Assembly: GCA_012845835.1 (NCBI GenBank)
Contig: JABAKD010000021.1
Coordinates: 7,647,006 to 7,711,005, forward strand
DNA from: Undaria pinnatifida
Lineage: Eukaryota; Sar; Phaeophyceae; Laminariales; Alariaceae
Length of the DNA stretch: 64,000 nucleotides
Direction of reading: 5' to 3'
Positions within the stretch are counted from its first letter, which is position 1; the number at the start of each line of letters is the position of its first letter. This document shows positions 24,270 to 37,700 of the stretch, piece by piece. The notes under the pieces are model-generated. The model searched no databases. It was not told the DNA's origin and was given only the letters and a program-made list of their open reading frames with translations. The position numbers were made by a program, and so were the translations under genes.

Positions 24270-27200
24270 ATACCAGGTACCTGGTATGTTCTTTCCACTG
24301 CCGTAAGGAGCCAGCGCAAGACCGCCCGGACTTCCTCGCCTTGCTCACGACCTCGTCGATTTTACAAACAATCGAATAGTTTAAACTTGAATTTTAATTG
24401 TTTGTGCTGAATGCCATCACTACTACCATTTACGTTGATTATTTTCGACTTGAAAATAGAGACTTGGACCAACGGCCAGTGCACTAGAACGAAACAGTGT
24501 ATATCTTTGACTTGAGATTAGTCAACAGCCACCAGTATGTACTGGACTGAATCAGTATACGGGGCGCGATTGTCTCGAGTACAAGAACTTTAAGCTCTGA
24601 ACAATTGATGTAAACGTTTTGGAACTTATTCTGGGATTGCTCGCCGAGCTTCGCGAGGAAGACCGCGAGACTTCTTAGATGGCGGCGGGTGACATATGCG
24701 GAGACACCGCCTCGAGCGCATGGGCGTTGGAGTCCTGAGGCGGAAGTTATCAGCCGCGATAAAAAAGAAACTGCGCACGAAAGACTTCGATCGATTGTCT
24801 CGACTATCCTTCTATGGAGAGCACCCCATTACACGATCCACTGCGGACAAAAAAGATAGCCGTCTGAACAATGTTCGAAGCAGAAACTATACTCTAAAGA
24901 GATTTAGAACCTCGCCCAATGAACGCGCAACCCAATGGGCACTCTCATGGTCTACAACCGCTTTTAGTCTTGTGATTTAGCCATCCCATCAGCTACATTT
25001 GCGTTGTTCTCCAACATCTCCCTTTTTCGTGGCTTAGACCCGAGATCACATAATAGATACGCCTCCCTCCTCTAGTATCCCCCTCCCCACAAAGGTCAAA
25101 TGACTAAGGCAAGCAACAAATGAGTATGCCCCCCCCCCCCCGCACTACGTGGTTGGTTGGTTGTTATGGTCCGCCAGCCCCTCCCTGCAGGCGAGCTCAC
25201 GTGTGTATGCACTCAATACGTGTAATTTTATACGTGGTTGCCTTGTTTCATTTTGTTTGCTCAAATCGGACGCGTAGGTTTTCTTCCTTTTTTTTCGTAG
25301 CGCTGTGTAGCTTGCTTTATTACCTTTCGTTACACCCCCCCTGCTTGCGAGCCTACGTGACTTATTCCGTACGTATTGTTTGTCTTCCTTGCTTCGTTTT
25401 CTATTTATCCCGTCTTTCTTTTATTTCTTCCTAAATTTTATTTTTTCTCCTCGGATATGTACATCGTTTGGTTTCCCGGGTGGCATGCGGAGTAGTCGGT
25501 TTCAGCTGCGAGTCTTGAAACGTACCGGGTATATGTACCAGTATGGACTTCATACGTGTGTACGATGAGCTCCGATTTCACTTTTATATTTCTTGGCGGA
25601 TGCACGACTTGCCTCAGCTATGATATATATACGCGTACCACTTTTGGTTTGTGTTTACTTGTTCCCTGGGGTGTTATTCAGGTATTATTCCACTCTCCAG
25701 AACGGAATGACTGTGGAGCCTCTCCTTCTACCACGGACTTGACTTATTATGCGAGTTATTGTGAAAACCATAATGCCTTCAATTTCAGCTACCGACTAAA
25801 ATACGCTGCTAAGCGTCATTCCTAACGAACACAAAATGCCACAGGTCAAAAATAGTGGCGAAAAAAGCGACATTTTCACCAATCGCGTGACACTTGTCAA
25901 GAATCCTCACTTTGAATAGTTTTGAAAGTTTCCACATAGGCATATTGATATCAGGATTCCTGACAAAAAAACGTGACATCTCCACATTTCAGAATTTCAA
26001 AATGCCAGGTATCGTGATTTTGTCAGAAATCGTGATTATTTTCCAAGGAATGACTGATTCTACCATACACAGCACCCCAAAAAAACAGCGATTATCTTTA
26101 ACGAACGTTTTATGGCTGCTCGACACGAGGAAGGATGGCATGAAAATCAAATCTTCATATTTTTTACTTGTTTGCAAAGGACTCTCGAACGATGACGTCG
26201 GGGGGGGCAAGGGGCGCCGTATTCCAGGAGGTACTGCCGGGAGTTGGTTTCGAAACCGGCGATTTCGTTAAAGAAACGTTGGGGGGGCTACCGTAGAACG
26301 ACTCGAATCGTGTTTTTTTGCGTCCGATAGGAACGACCCTAGCAAAAACTGATATAATTCCCACTACATGTTGGAATGCTCCTTAGTTGAGAATCCCCGC
26401 GAATGAGTCAGAAATAATTTGGCTCAAAAATCCGCTCCCTCAAACCGTCCTTGGCACGACTCCTGGGAAGCAACCCAAATACCACTCACAGGCGCACCCC
26501 CTCCAGCTTGCATCAGGCCAAGCCACCGACCGCTGCTTTGCTGGGGAAGTGGAGCTATCGCAAAGAATTTTCGCACTGGTGTGGATATTTACAACTGTCG
26601 TCAACGGTGCTGCGCTGGTGGACTGGCGGAAGGCACAGATGGTAGAAAATACCAGGTACCAGTCGGGCGCAAGGTACCTTGGTACATGATATTTTTCGGA
26701 GAGTATTAGTCGGGTGGCGCGAATTTCCGCGCTTCAGAGATTACATAGGATTTCCGGCTTCAAATTGTCTATGGGGCATCCAGCGGCACCCAGCTCAAAA
26801 AGGGAGCCCTGTATTAAAGACAGTCATGTAAGAAAGTAAATCGCTTCGCTCGATCTAAAAGGTGGTACTATCGTACCAGTGGCGTCTATCGAACTATTAC
26901 AGCGGAAACACACGGAAAACACACGACGCCGAAAGATTTCATAGGGGGTAATGAGCAGTCGGCTGAGACGCGATGCATAGTCTACAAATATTCTTGCAGT
27001 AATAGCGCGATAGGGGTGAATCTGATTTGTCTGAGGCGCGTTACTCACTTCAGGAGAGAGCTGTACACCTCACCCACGACTTTTGGGCAAGCGTGAATAG
27101 CAACCCGACCAACAAGTCCCATGGCCTAGGTACGCAGCGAATGACAGTACCATACCCCTCAGCATTGCATTCCAACGAGATGTTGTCTACATTTTCAGTT

Positions 27201-27740
27201 CAGGGACTCGGGTCAAAGCATAAAAATGTTTGGCAAAAAAAAAGCACCCCTTTCGCGGCACGCGTCTAGCCACACAACGAATAAAGACACTGCAACGATA
27301 TTGGATCGGAACAAGGCTACAGTAGGGGGGTGTCACTCTTGAGTTCTATTTTCGAAGTGGCTCTGGGCCACTCGCGCGAGAGGTCTCCCCGTTCCTTCCC
27401 GGTCTTAAGCTAAGCTTCCGTGTCCTTTTATTTGGCGATGTGAATCCGCAGTGGAATGGTAAAGCTACGCTGCGTCAAACAAAATCGCCTCAAGTCTTAC
27501 TGTCTGTGAGGTAGAATCACCCGCGCAAGTGGCTCAAACCCGGCAATCAAAATGGGGGTATCAACATCCCTCCTAGTGCCGTACCCTTGGTTAACACAGA
27601 GAAATCCTCAGGCGAAGAGCCCGCCAGTCAGAAAACACAGATGGCCACGCCGACAGACGCTGTTGGGTAATGAACAGCCGGCCGACACAAGAAACAAACA
27701 CGTCGGCCATGGTGCGGGCTTTTCGATGGCCCAATGGCCC
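24270..27740. other. no gene recognised
   Basis: Apparent ORFs (for example 24696-24980 and 25894-26271) show no recognisable motif and no exon-like splice context. A C-run lies at 25130-25141. Several CCAGGTACC-type short palindromes occur, as elsewhere in the window. Confidence 0.5.
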
Positions 27741-27878
27741 AACGGTCCGGCCTATTTGAGACCGAAAACGATGCTCCTGGAACAAGGGTAAAACTCAAAC
27801 AGTACATTCCAGACCATATTGGGTACATCCTCAGTTGGGGAAGGAGCCCGTGCCAGAAGGAAAAAAAAAGGCAAAGGT

Positions 27879-28112
27879 ACGTGCTACGTTAGATGTAACA
27901 CTCTTTGTCTGAAATGGTTTCTGGATGACGGGGCTCCTTAACCCAAATTTTCGCTGTATGCTTAGGTCATGGGATTTTTTATCCGGCAGCATATTTGTTT
28001 TCTTGGGACAGGTCTTGAGCTACAAAAATGAGGAACACCCCGGAAAAAAGGTGCTGCATCCCTATCGTAGCATGCCTCCAAAACAAACGCCACCCCCTAC
28101 CGTAGAATGCGT
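27879..28112. mobile_element. MITE, ACGCRTGCTACG family
   Basis: It begins ACGTGCTACGTTAGATG and ends CTACCGTAGAATGCGT. The interior has GACGGGGCTCCTTAACCC and TAGGTCATGGGATTTTT, shared with copies at 36893, 39225 and 56587. It is inserted in one of the CSN5 3' echo units. Confidence 0.8.
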
Positions 28113-28247
28113 CACTCACGAAGCAAAGTTGGTTGGCCGTGGTCTCGATTTCTCGACGGTCCAATGGCCCAACGGACCTCTGGACAGGCTCAACAATCCA
28201 ATGGCCCGGCCTGTTTGAGGCCGAAACGATGCTCTTGAAACAGTGTA

Positions 28248-28395
28248 TGCCGGTGCCACGCCCGCCTCACACATCAGCCCTCGGTGTCCCCGGCGACATA
28301 ACGGCCGACGGTTGCCAACTCGGCGAGCGGGAAGCGTGAAAAGCCTCTTCCGGGGACGGCTCGCTCTCTCCCCGGGAAGGCGGAGAATCGTCACT
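28248..28395. repeat. dispersed repeat shared with 49240-49395
   Basis: Both copies hold CACACRTCAGCC(C/T)TCGGTGTC, CCAACTCGGCGAG (or CGAACTCGGCGAG), CCCGGGAAGGC and GGAGAATCGT in the same order and orientation. The class is unknown. Confidence 0.75.
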
Positions 28396-28753
28396 CAAAA
28401 TATATTATGGTTTCAACGATATTGGGTAGAGCCTCAGTTGAAGAGCCCGTCAGTCCGAAAAGAAAGGAAAAACAAAACGCCGCCCCTATTTTGGAATCCG
28501 TCGCACTATTCACATTGGTCCGCTATGGTGTCTACGTCTCAATAGCCCCACCTACTCAAGGCCGACAACGATGCTCTTGGTAACCTGGGTCATCTGTCCC
28601 CGGCAGAGTTCGATCGCCAAAGACGTCATCATGAAGTACGCCGCCAACGATATCGCCGTCACAAAAGAAGGCCGCCACAGACGTTGACGTAGCCGTAAAA
28701 CGCGAATAACGTCATACAAGTAAATCGTGGAGCCGCGTGCAGTCAGTCCCGGC

Positions 28754-31700
28754 CTATTTGATCCCGAAGACAATGCTCTTGGTGATCTGGGTCATCTGTC
28801 CCTGGCAGTGCTCGATCGCCAATTCCGAACTGAAGGATAAGCAGCCCCCGTTGCCGTCGTCAATAATAAATCAAGGGCCGCGTGCAATCGGTCGGAGGGA
28901 TGTGTTACTTGGCGGAGAATATTGCGATTAAAAACACTTATCGTGCAGAACGCTACACCGCCGACAAAAACCGCCCGTGAAAAATAACACCTCATACAAC
29001 CAGCGCAGGGAAAACAAAAGCAAAAAAAAAACTGGGACAGCGAAAACATTTACACGGCATTCCTGATTCTCGCATCTCATCCGCACAAAAAACGCCTGTT
29101 TACGATAAAAGCCCTTCCGCAACGGAGAAATAGCAAAAAAACACTTATCGTGCAGAACGCTACACCGCCGACAAAAACCGCCCGTGAAAAATAACACCTC
29201 ATACAACCAGCGCAGGGAAAACAAAAGCAAAAAAAAAACTGGGACAGCGAAAACATTTACACGGCATTCTTGATTCTCGCATCTCATCCGCACAAAAAAC
29301 GCCTGTTTACGATAAAAGCCCTTCCGCAAGGGAGAAATAGCAAGAGGGGCTAGCGAGAACATGCACATACGCCATTTTTCATGCTTGCAAAGCGCCCGTC
29401 ACAAAAAAAACGCCCATTTACAACGGAAACCCTTCCCCGCAGTGCAGGGAGGAACAGGAGTCACCGAGAACATTGGCATGGCATGAATCGGGCATGCTAC
29501 GGAAGGTGTGCAACGTAACATTATGAGATTTTGAAGAGTTCCATACTGAGTGTGAGAAAAAGGAACGCCGAGACTCCCCTTGGTCTTTCATGAGTGCACG
29601 CTCGTCGTCAACATATACACGCCCGTTCAATGCTCTCGTTACACTTTAATGAGTGCATGCTCGTCGTCAACATGTACATGCCCGCTCAATGCTCTCATTA
29701 TACGTTCACGAGAGCATGCTCGTCGTTAAGACACACATGCCCGCTGAATGCTCTCGTTTGGGAAACGAAGGTGCAATCCGACGAACAAATCCTGTGGTCT
29801 AGGGATGTAGCGAATGGCGTTCGAAAAAAAAAAGAAAGTAATTCAGTTAAGAAGCACCGTCGGTCAGAAATGTTTGGACGAAAACGTGCTACTTCACCCC
29901 TATCGAAGCACGCCTCTATTTTACCATCTCACCTACCGTGTGTTGTCTTTGAAAGCGCGCATCCCTCTCTTGTATTGAAGAGGGGTCAGCGAGAGCATTC
30001 AAAAGGCATTCCTCATCATAATAACTGTGGTGTGTGCCATCCGACAACGTTCAGTGTGAACGTCGAATCACAACAAATGACGCAAGAAATTTTAGTTGCA
30101 TTGTATTTCGCCTGCCGGGTTCTCTTGAAAAAGCACGGACTCTTCTTCCTTGCTTTGAAGCGGGGTCAGCGTAAACTTTGACATGTCATATTTCCTTATT
30201 ACATGGTTAAAATTGTATTTTCCATCCGACACTGTACAGCACGAACGTCACATCACGAAAAATGACATTAGAAACAAAAAATGAAGAACACTAACTTACC
30301 TCTCATAACAAAGAGCCCCACAAGAAGCACACCGAAAGAATAACAAGAAACGAATAAATTCTACAGCTGTTATACTGAACTTAGCGTAGGACACACCTTT
30401 TGGCAAATAATAAATCCAGCCTATTTTACCATTCTTCCCGTAAATATAAACAACATTATATTTCAATATTAATATTCAAATGTTGCTTATATTCACGGAC
30501 AAAGTGGATTATGTTTCTCATCAGAGGGTCTGGTACTGTATTGCAACTCGCCTGCCGTGTGTTGTCTTGGAAAGCGCGGACTCCTCCCTTGGCTTGCTGC
30601 TCGATGTGTCGGCCATTAGATAGCCGCTCACGCTCCCCCCCGCCCCGTGGCTCATGTGAAGGTCGCAGTGCTCCACCTTGTCTGCCACGTTTCCGATGCG
30701 CTCAGAAAACCGCTCCCGATTCTACACATACAGCAAGCAGTGCAAGCGACAAAATGTCGTGCAGAGTTGGTTGAAAGGCAACAGGCCAAAGCAAACACGA
30801 TTTAGGACCAGGCATTAGACCAGTCTATGAAGACCGGGTATTATATCCTATACCAGGCATAATCCACAGTAGATCGTGGTGTATCCGATTTGCGTAGAGT
30901 ATTGTTCACCTCATTCTCTAGGATGAGGGTCGAGCCGAGACCGCGCATTCACAGCAAATCATCCGTGATGCCACACGCCTCGTGCTCAACACCTCATGGC
31001 GGCAAGAACAGGATCTAAATGATCTATAGATCATCTATATATGTCTGTTTGATGGTTGTTTGGCTTATTTTACCTCGTTCTCCAGGATCGGGGTCGAGCC
31101 GAGAGTGCGCATCCACAAGAAGTTCTCCGTGAGGATGCCCATCACATCAGACGCCAGCGAGCTCATGAAATACTCGATCTCCATGGAGTAGTATCTGCAG
31201 ATTGCGATATCGATCATTACTACCCGGTAGATATTTTGTCATGAGCGCCACATGAAAATTAAACCATACCTGGTATACATTTCAAACCATAAACTAATTT
31301 CCACCTTCAAGGGAGCCGATGACTACGATATCGATCGTTCCAGCACTTGTGCAATAGACGAAAATATAAACTCGTTGGTGCTGGTCATTGTTACTTGCCG
31401 GTGTGCTTGCGCGGTAGCTACGAGGTAATCATTTTGGTTTAGTTTTTCACGACTTGTTTTCTCCCTTTTCAACCTGCAACACTCCCGTAATTCTAAGGCG
31501 ATCACCCCCGAAGGGGAGCCTTGTATACCATCAGAGAGTGGTATGGCACATAATTCGTACAATTTCAAGATACTAGTTATGTTCAGCGCTCGAGGGAGGT
31601 GGTACATGGAATAGTACCTGTTGGTTGCGATATCGGTAAGTAATTCGTTTCTTATCATAGAGCGGTATGACGATAAATCCATACAAGTTCAAGACATGAA

Positions 31701-34700
31701 CCAAACCCCGCATCCTAGGCAGACTGTATACGGTAGATCGACGCATGCCTGGTGAGCACGCGGCCCAATCAACTCACAAACGGAAGCGCCTACCAACTAG
31801 CCAGGAAAAACAAGGAAACACAGCGAGTGGAAGAAGTTTTCCCGATTGACTGCTTGCTAATTCGGGATTATCGTGAAGGCGGCCTCACCGATTCCAGCAC
31901 GATCCCCACAGCTCCACCCTCTGAGTGTCGTCGGTAACGATCTTGCCGTCGGGCGTCTCATTCAGGGGGGCGCTGAACTCCGGTGGGTACACCCGAAACG
32001 CGCCAAACTCCGGCCGAGACTTGGCTAGAGACCGCAGGGGGTCCACCTATAAGTTCGAACCCGAAACAACCCCTCAGTTAGTTGCCACTACGTCGGCGGC
32101 TGATGTTGCGCTTCCACCACAAAAAAGGGTGGGATAAGGAGGAAGGAGAGGTTATTTTCTAGAGGAGGCGCAAGGATACCGGTACGCGTAGGCAGCATAT
32201 ACTATATTGAGGGTGTGAAGACATTTTCTTATTGACCCGATGGGCAAATACCATTCGTGTTGTTATTGATAACATTTTGTTGTTGATGTTCACCCTGGCA
32301 ACATCCATAGGAGTCATGTAATACAATAGGCATATGGCTTTCGTCCCTGCGTTTTCCGAGCCCCAACCCCATTGGCCGAGGGACCCCCCCTCGCCTCTCC
32401 TCGGCCAATAAGGGGGCGAGGCGCGCGTGGCGGGAGTTTCCCCTCGGGGATACCCCCAGTCCCGCCGCAACGATTCAGCAAGTTCAGTGACTACCATGTC
32501 ATCATACTCGTTAACAGAATGGATGCAGATTAAATTACATGCTGAATTCAGCAACTTGAGTCTCGAACAGCACAAACCTACCGCACATCAGCGATCGGCA
32601 GCAAGGAAAGGAGCAACACGCAACACAACAACCGCACCGACACGACATCTGCTTCCAGATCGCCGCCAAAACACCACCCACGTACTATACGACACACCCA
32701 CCCACCGACCAAGCCATGCACCCACCATTCAACCCACCCACCATGCTACAGCAGTACAGAAGCAAACGGATGCGTTGTTTCGTACTCGAGAACTCGCCAG
32801 AGCAGGCCGGTTATACAGCGGAGAGAACAAAATAATGCTGTTGTACCAGAAACAGTAACAGCTTCATCTCCCACAGGCACGAAAGCACTCACCCACAAAC
32901 GAAACGACCGCCACCCACCCACCCACCCACCCACCCACCCGCCCAACCGCCCGCCAACCGACCAACCCATCCTGCCGCCCAGCACTCCAACCAATATGTG
33001 CTACAGCAGTATGATACAGCAATACAGCAGTACGTACCAGCTGGTACGTGCACCAGCAAACAGAGGCGATTGGTCCTTACTTGTTTCTTTTATCTTGAAC
33101 ACACAATCATAGGTACATTGCACCTCCCGCGGAGTACAAAAACGTGTTAACCACCCATTCTCACCCATCCACCGACCCACAACCCACCCACGAAACGGTA
33201 CCGGTACCTACTGCAGCATGCTGAAGATACACGTACCTGCGATAATATCGTCCACGACCGAAACAAAGCACCCTCGGTAAGGTTTTACTACGGCGTGGTC
33301 GGTTTCAGTTAGTTTTTCGTCCAGACCATTCTCTGAGGTGTTGAAAACAACAGAAAAGGCAGCTAGTCCACAACTATTGCTACGATGTTCAAGCGGTGAT
33401 CATTTTCACCAGTCCAGTTGAAAAGGATGCTGCTTGATCGTCGGACGTGTCCATAGTTACGATAACACACCCCAACACGAAGCCCGCGCGTCCGTTGACG
33501 GGCAAACGGCCCAAAAAGCAGCAGAGCAGACAGGCACCACAGCGACAACACGCCTTTCACACCTACCAGGCACCAGGTACCTCTATTAATAGTAGTGCAT
33601 CAACGACTCTGGGACGAAAACGGCTATTTGTTATACATTACCATCATGAATGCAACGGTTTCCATGGATACCATCTACGACCTTCGCTTAGCACAGCCCA
33701 ACAAGAAAAAGGAAAAAGAGGCGCGCGAAGCGCGCCGATTTTTGCGGTTGTATAATACGTATATTCAAAGGAGAATACATGTGTAAAAACGAGCGGCCGG
33801 TGTATCACGCAGCTTGCAAAGATGAGTATTGACCCTGAATTTGTCGCACTCACAGCTGACGAAATTATAACAAGTTTATAACATAGGGGTGCCTGCCTCT
33901 CGGTGCGTCAACTTCAAGTTCACACGATATCGCTGTAATGAGCTGTAGACAATGAAAACCACGAGATACCAGTACACAGAAAGACACGTCAACGGGAATC
34001 CAGTTGCGATGGTTTTGGTGCTCTTTAATGTCTCAGAATCTGTCACCACATAATTTGTAACAGGTATCTCTCTAGGGTGGAGAACCAGCACGGGCTACCT
34101 ACGTACGACGCTGGGTGCGCGCAGTTACTGGGTAGAAAAAACGGTCCAAATAACAGATGACGCATACACATATTACACATGAATGGGGGTGGTCGAGGAT
34201 AAAAACACACCACGATGGCTAGCTAAAACTTACCACAATAGCCAGCCAGGGGTTTCCGTGAGGGTCTTCTGCTCGCTGCCAGGAGAGCTGCGTCGAGATG
34301 TCCGTAGACGAGAGGAAGCAGTGGCTGTGCACCTCAACGTCAAAGGGGTGGCTGTGGTACCACCCCATGAACCGCTCCTTCCGCGTCTGCCGCGGCATAA
34401 CGCACAACAAAACGATGCCATACGGTAAGTCGTGCGGAAGGCTTGCGCCGAACCAGCGGATACATACACGTGTGATTCCACGTGGAAGGGAAAACTACCT
34501 ACCTGGCACGCCACAAAGTGATTCATTTTGACGCAGCGCGTGCGTTTGCGCCAGCAGGGACAAATCGAGCACAACAGGCCTCTCACCGTCTCCAGCAAAT
34601 CGCCGAGGTCGATCATGTAGTTGGCTACCTCTTGATCGTCCGCCAGCACTTTCGTCTCCGCTCCTTCTACCGGCAGTGGGAACACCTGAGTCACGGACAC

Positions 34701-37700
34701 AGGCAGAAGGATTTCACGAGTAAATCCGTGACAAGGGCGAGTTACTACTTTACACGGCTACCCAAAGTACCGGGGCCCCTTTTGAGCCTGTACGTTATAT
34801 ACAGGGGCCACGTCGTCCAACCGAAAATCCTCGCTAACATTTTTTCGTCCCATGCTTTGCACGAGCCACCAGCGCGTATCGTCGATGACGGTTACAAATA
34901 CCCACCACCACGAGTTCTTGGCGAGAGCTACCCTATCTTAAACTTCGCAGTATACGTACGACAGCATTTGGGGTTGAACGGCCAGCTGTAGTGCACAGCA
35001 TTTCACACCCAGGACAAATGATCGGTCCCTACTTGACTATCTAGATCAGGGAAGATCTGTATGGTGTAGCTCGTGTTACCAAGTGATAGTCGTGCCATCT
35101 GCATCATCTAGCATTTGTTTCCCGGGATGGATCTGTGTTTCATAGATACAGATCTCAGACCACCCACATATCATAACGGCAGATACGGGATCTACTGTAG
35201 ACGACCTATATCCTGATGTGTCCGGGGTGTACAGTATTTCAACAGTACCACAATAGCCCCTCGACAAAGGCGCGAGAGGTTGTGCGCTTTGGTGCCTGGC
35301 CTCCCCGGCATTATGCCTGTTGTATTTACTATTAACACCAGCAGCAAAACTAATAAAAACACGCCTAACAGGTACTAGATACTGCTGAAGACTGGTTTAC
35401 AACATGCAAGCAAAAAACACGCTAACGATACAGACGATAAGGGCGCTGAGCGCTTTAGCGTCTGGCCTCTCGAGCAGCATGCCTGTCGGCTACAACTAAA
35501 TACCAGGTAAACAACTCAAAAAACGCCCCGTACACGGGTTCATACCATGCAAGCAAAAAACGTCCTCAAGCCAGTAACGGTACGTGTTCGACGCCGCCAG
35601 CATCCTGCCTGTTGGTAACTACGAATACCACTGTAGTAATACCTGGTAAACCATCAAAAACATGCCTACTAGACTGGCTCTTCCGATAGCACGCAAGAAG
35701 AACGAACAAAACATGCTCACGTCGGCGACGCAACGTAACCTACCAAAAACATGCCTAGTAGACTGGCTCTTACGGTAGCACGCAACAAAAACAAACAAAA
35801 CATGCTCACTTCGGTGACGCAACACCTGGTAATCTACCAAAAACATGCCTGGTAGACTGGCTCTGACGACAGCACGCAAGCAAAACGAACAAAACATGCT
35901 CACGTCGGTCACGATAAGGGCGTTGGGCATTTCAGTGTCGGGCCTCCCCAGCATCATGCCCATGATCTCCACAGGCTTTCCCCCTTGCGCCATCCCCTTC
36001 TCCACCCCCGAATTTGCGTGCATCAGCTGTCAACAAGCGTAAGAGCGCCACCAAGAACGACGATTACACAAAGCAGTATAGGCCCCTCTATAGCGCCGGT
36101 TGCGTAGTGCCGGTTGGCCGACATAGTGCCTGCGACATCGCTTGACACGTATGGGAACAGTAAGTAGTGGCAGTGTGCGGAGTGGTGCCGCTTGCCACCA
36201 TAGTGCCAGCATTACCGGCTGGCGCATACCGGCACTATACAGGGACCAATACTGTACATGTAAAGTATCGAAAAAGTGGCTGCTGCGCATCGAAGAAACG
36301 CGGCTGCTGCCTTCGTCAGAAGGCTGCTGCCTTCGTCAGAAGGCTGCCCTGCGTCAGGAGGCTGCCCCTGAGAGTCGTTGAAAAACTACGGCTATACGTA
36401 GCGCCAAAAGCTGCTTCTGGGTGAACGCCGTGTGAAATAACGAACTATTAATAACAACCAACCCGGGTTAGAAGAAATATCGACAGCTCGAAAAAAAAAC
36501 AACTGCAAGAGTGTTTTTTTCGGTTACGTCGGAACTGCAGCAAGGAGCAAGGGTCAATCGCAGCATATGGCAAGCTACATGTACACTAGTATATTAAGAG
36601 GGGTCAAAAACAAGACTGTCACAGTTAGAGCCGCGTGCCTAGAATGCCCCCTCCTTTCCATTTCTTCCTCTCTAATTACAGCAGTATCCATTTCCATCTT
36701 CTGTTTTCACAATATATTTCCATTTCACGATCGGGTTCACTACGACAATCGATATCACGTGGAAAGTGAATGTGTTTATTATCAAAAAGGTATATAAAAT
36801 CAGCCGTCGACGCGTAATCATTTTTTTTCGTAACAGTTTTTTTTTCTTTTTTCGGATCGCCCGCACTAAAAACGCCATCACATACATACATGAGGCGTGC
36901 TATGGTAGAGGTACATGGTATACCTCTTTTTGGCTAAAACCTTTTGTGCATGCATGGCGGCGTTCCTTAACCCCAAATCGTCGAAATTTTCGTTCCTTTT
37001 TCGCAATTTTGTTCTTGAAATACCTAGGCCATGGGATTGTTCATCGGATTACCCTCTTCATTTTTCTTCAAATCGGTTCTTGGCTGGGGACTAGAGCCGC
37101 TGCAATTAGGAGCCTCAGAAAAACAATTGTTGACGCACCTCTACCGTAGTTGAGTCACATATTGCCAGTGGCTGTCATAGGGTTACACCCAACTCGTGGT
37201 GGGGATATATATATATACAAAATATACTTGAGAGCAGCGATAGGGAGTGCCACATAGGGAGGAGGGATTTTTGTTCGGGGATGCACCGGCGCGCGAATTC
37301 AATGAATTCGAACGAATATGGTGGTAAGGGACACACTCTGGAAAAAAAAAAGGCCAACCAATTGCCCACCCGCACCCAGGCCTTATACACGTCGACGTAA
37401 TACTATTAATAGTATCAACACTTACCATCTTCATGGCTGCTGAGGGAGAAATCTTGACCTTTTTGAAGTACTTCGGGCTGCAAAAGGCGGCAAGCATGGG
37501 CGTGGCACCGCACATGGCATGAAGCGAGGATGGACACGATTTAGCAAGAACACCCCATTGACCCTTTTGCGGCCTGTGTGAAGTATTGTGAAGTACACCC
37601 ACCAAAACAGCGACGAGGGCGATCTAACCAAGCGTCCACGTAGCAAGAGCGTAGAGAGCAACACGGTGATGGCCGTGCTGCGCTTGCGTATCGTACAGTT

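Larger units (their letters stand above)
27745..28640 (-). pseudogene. three echoes of the CSN5 terminal exon
   Basis: Downstream of the CSN5 stop, the minus strand repeats the end of the coding region. At about 28628-28556 it reads LAIELCRGQMTQVTKSIVVG and then LE and a stop, in frame. At about 28240-28215 and 27785-27750 only the KSIV.GLK-stop end remains. Longer nucleotide similarity (CCTCAGTTGAAGAGCCCGTC, CAATGGCCC) links the three units, so each seems to be a tandem copy of exon plus 3' flank. Confidence 0.75.

Noticed and set aside
23580-24319. Minus-strand ORFs of about 200 residues
   Set aside because: They lie antisense to the reverse transcriptase C-terminal region, whose plus-strand frame has recognisable motifs.
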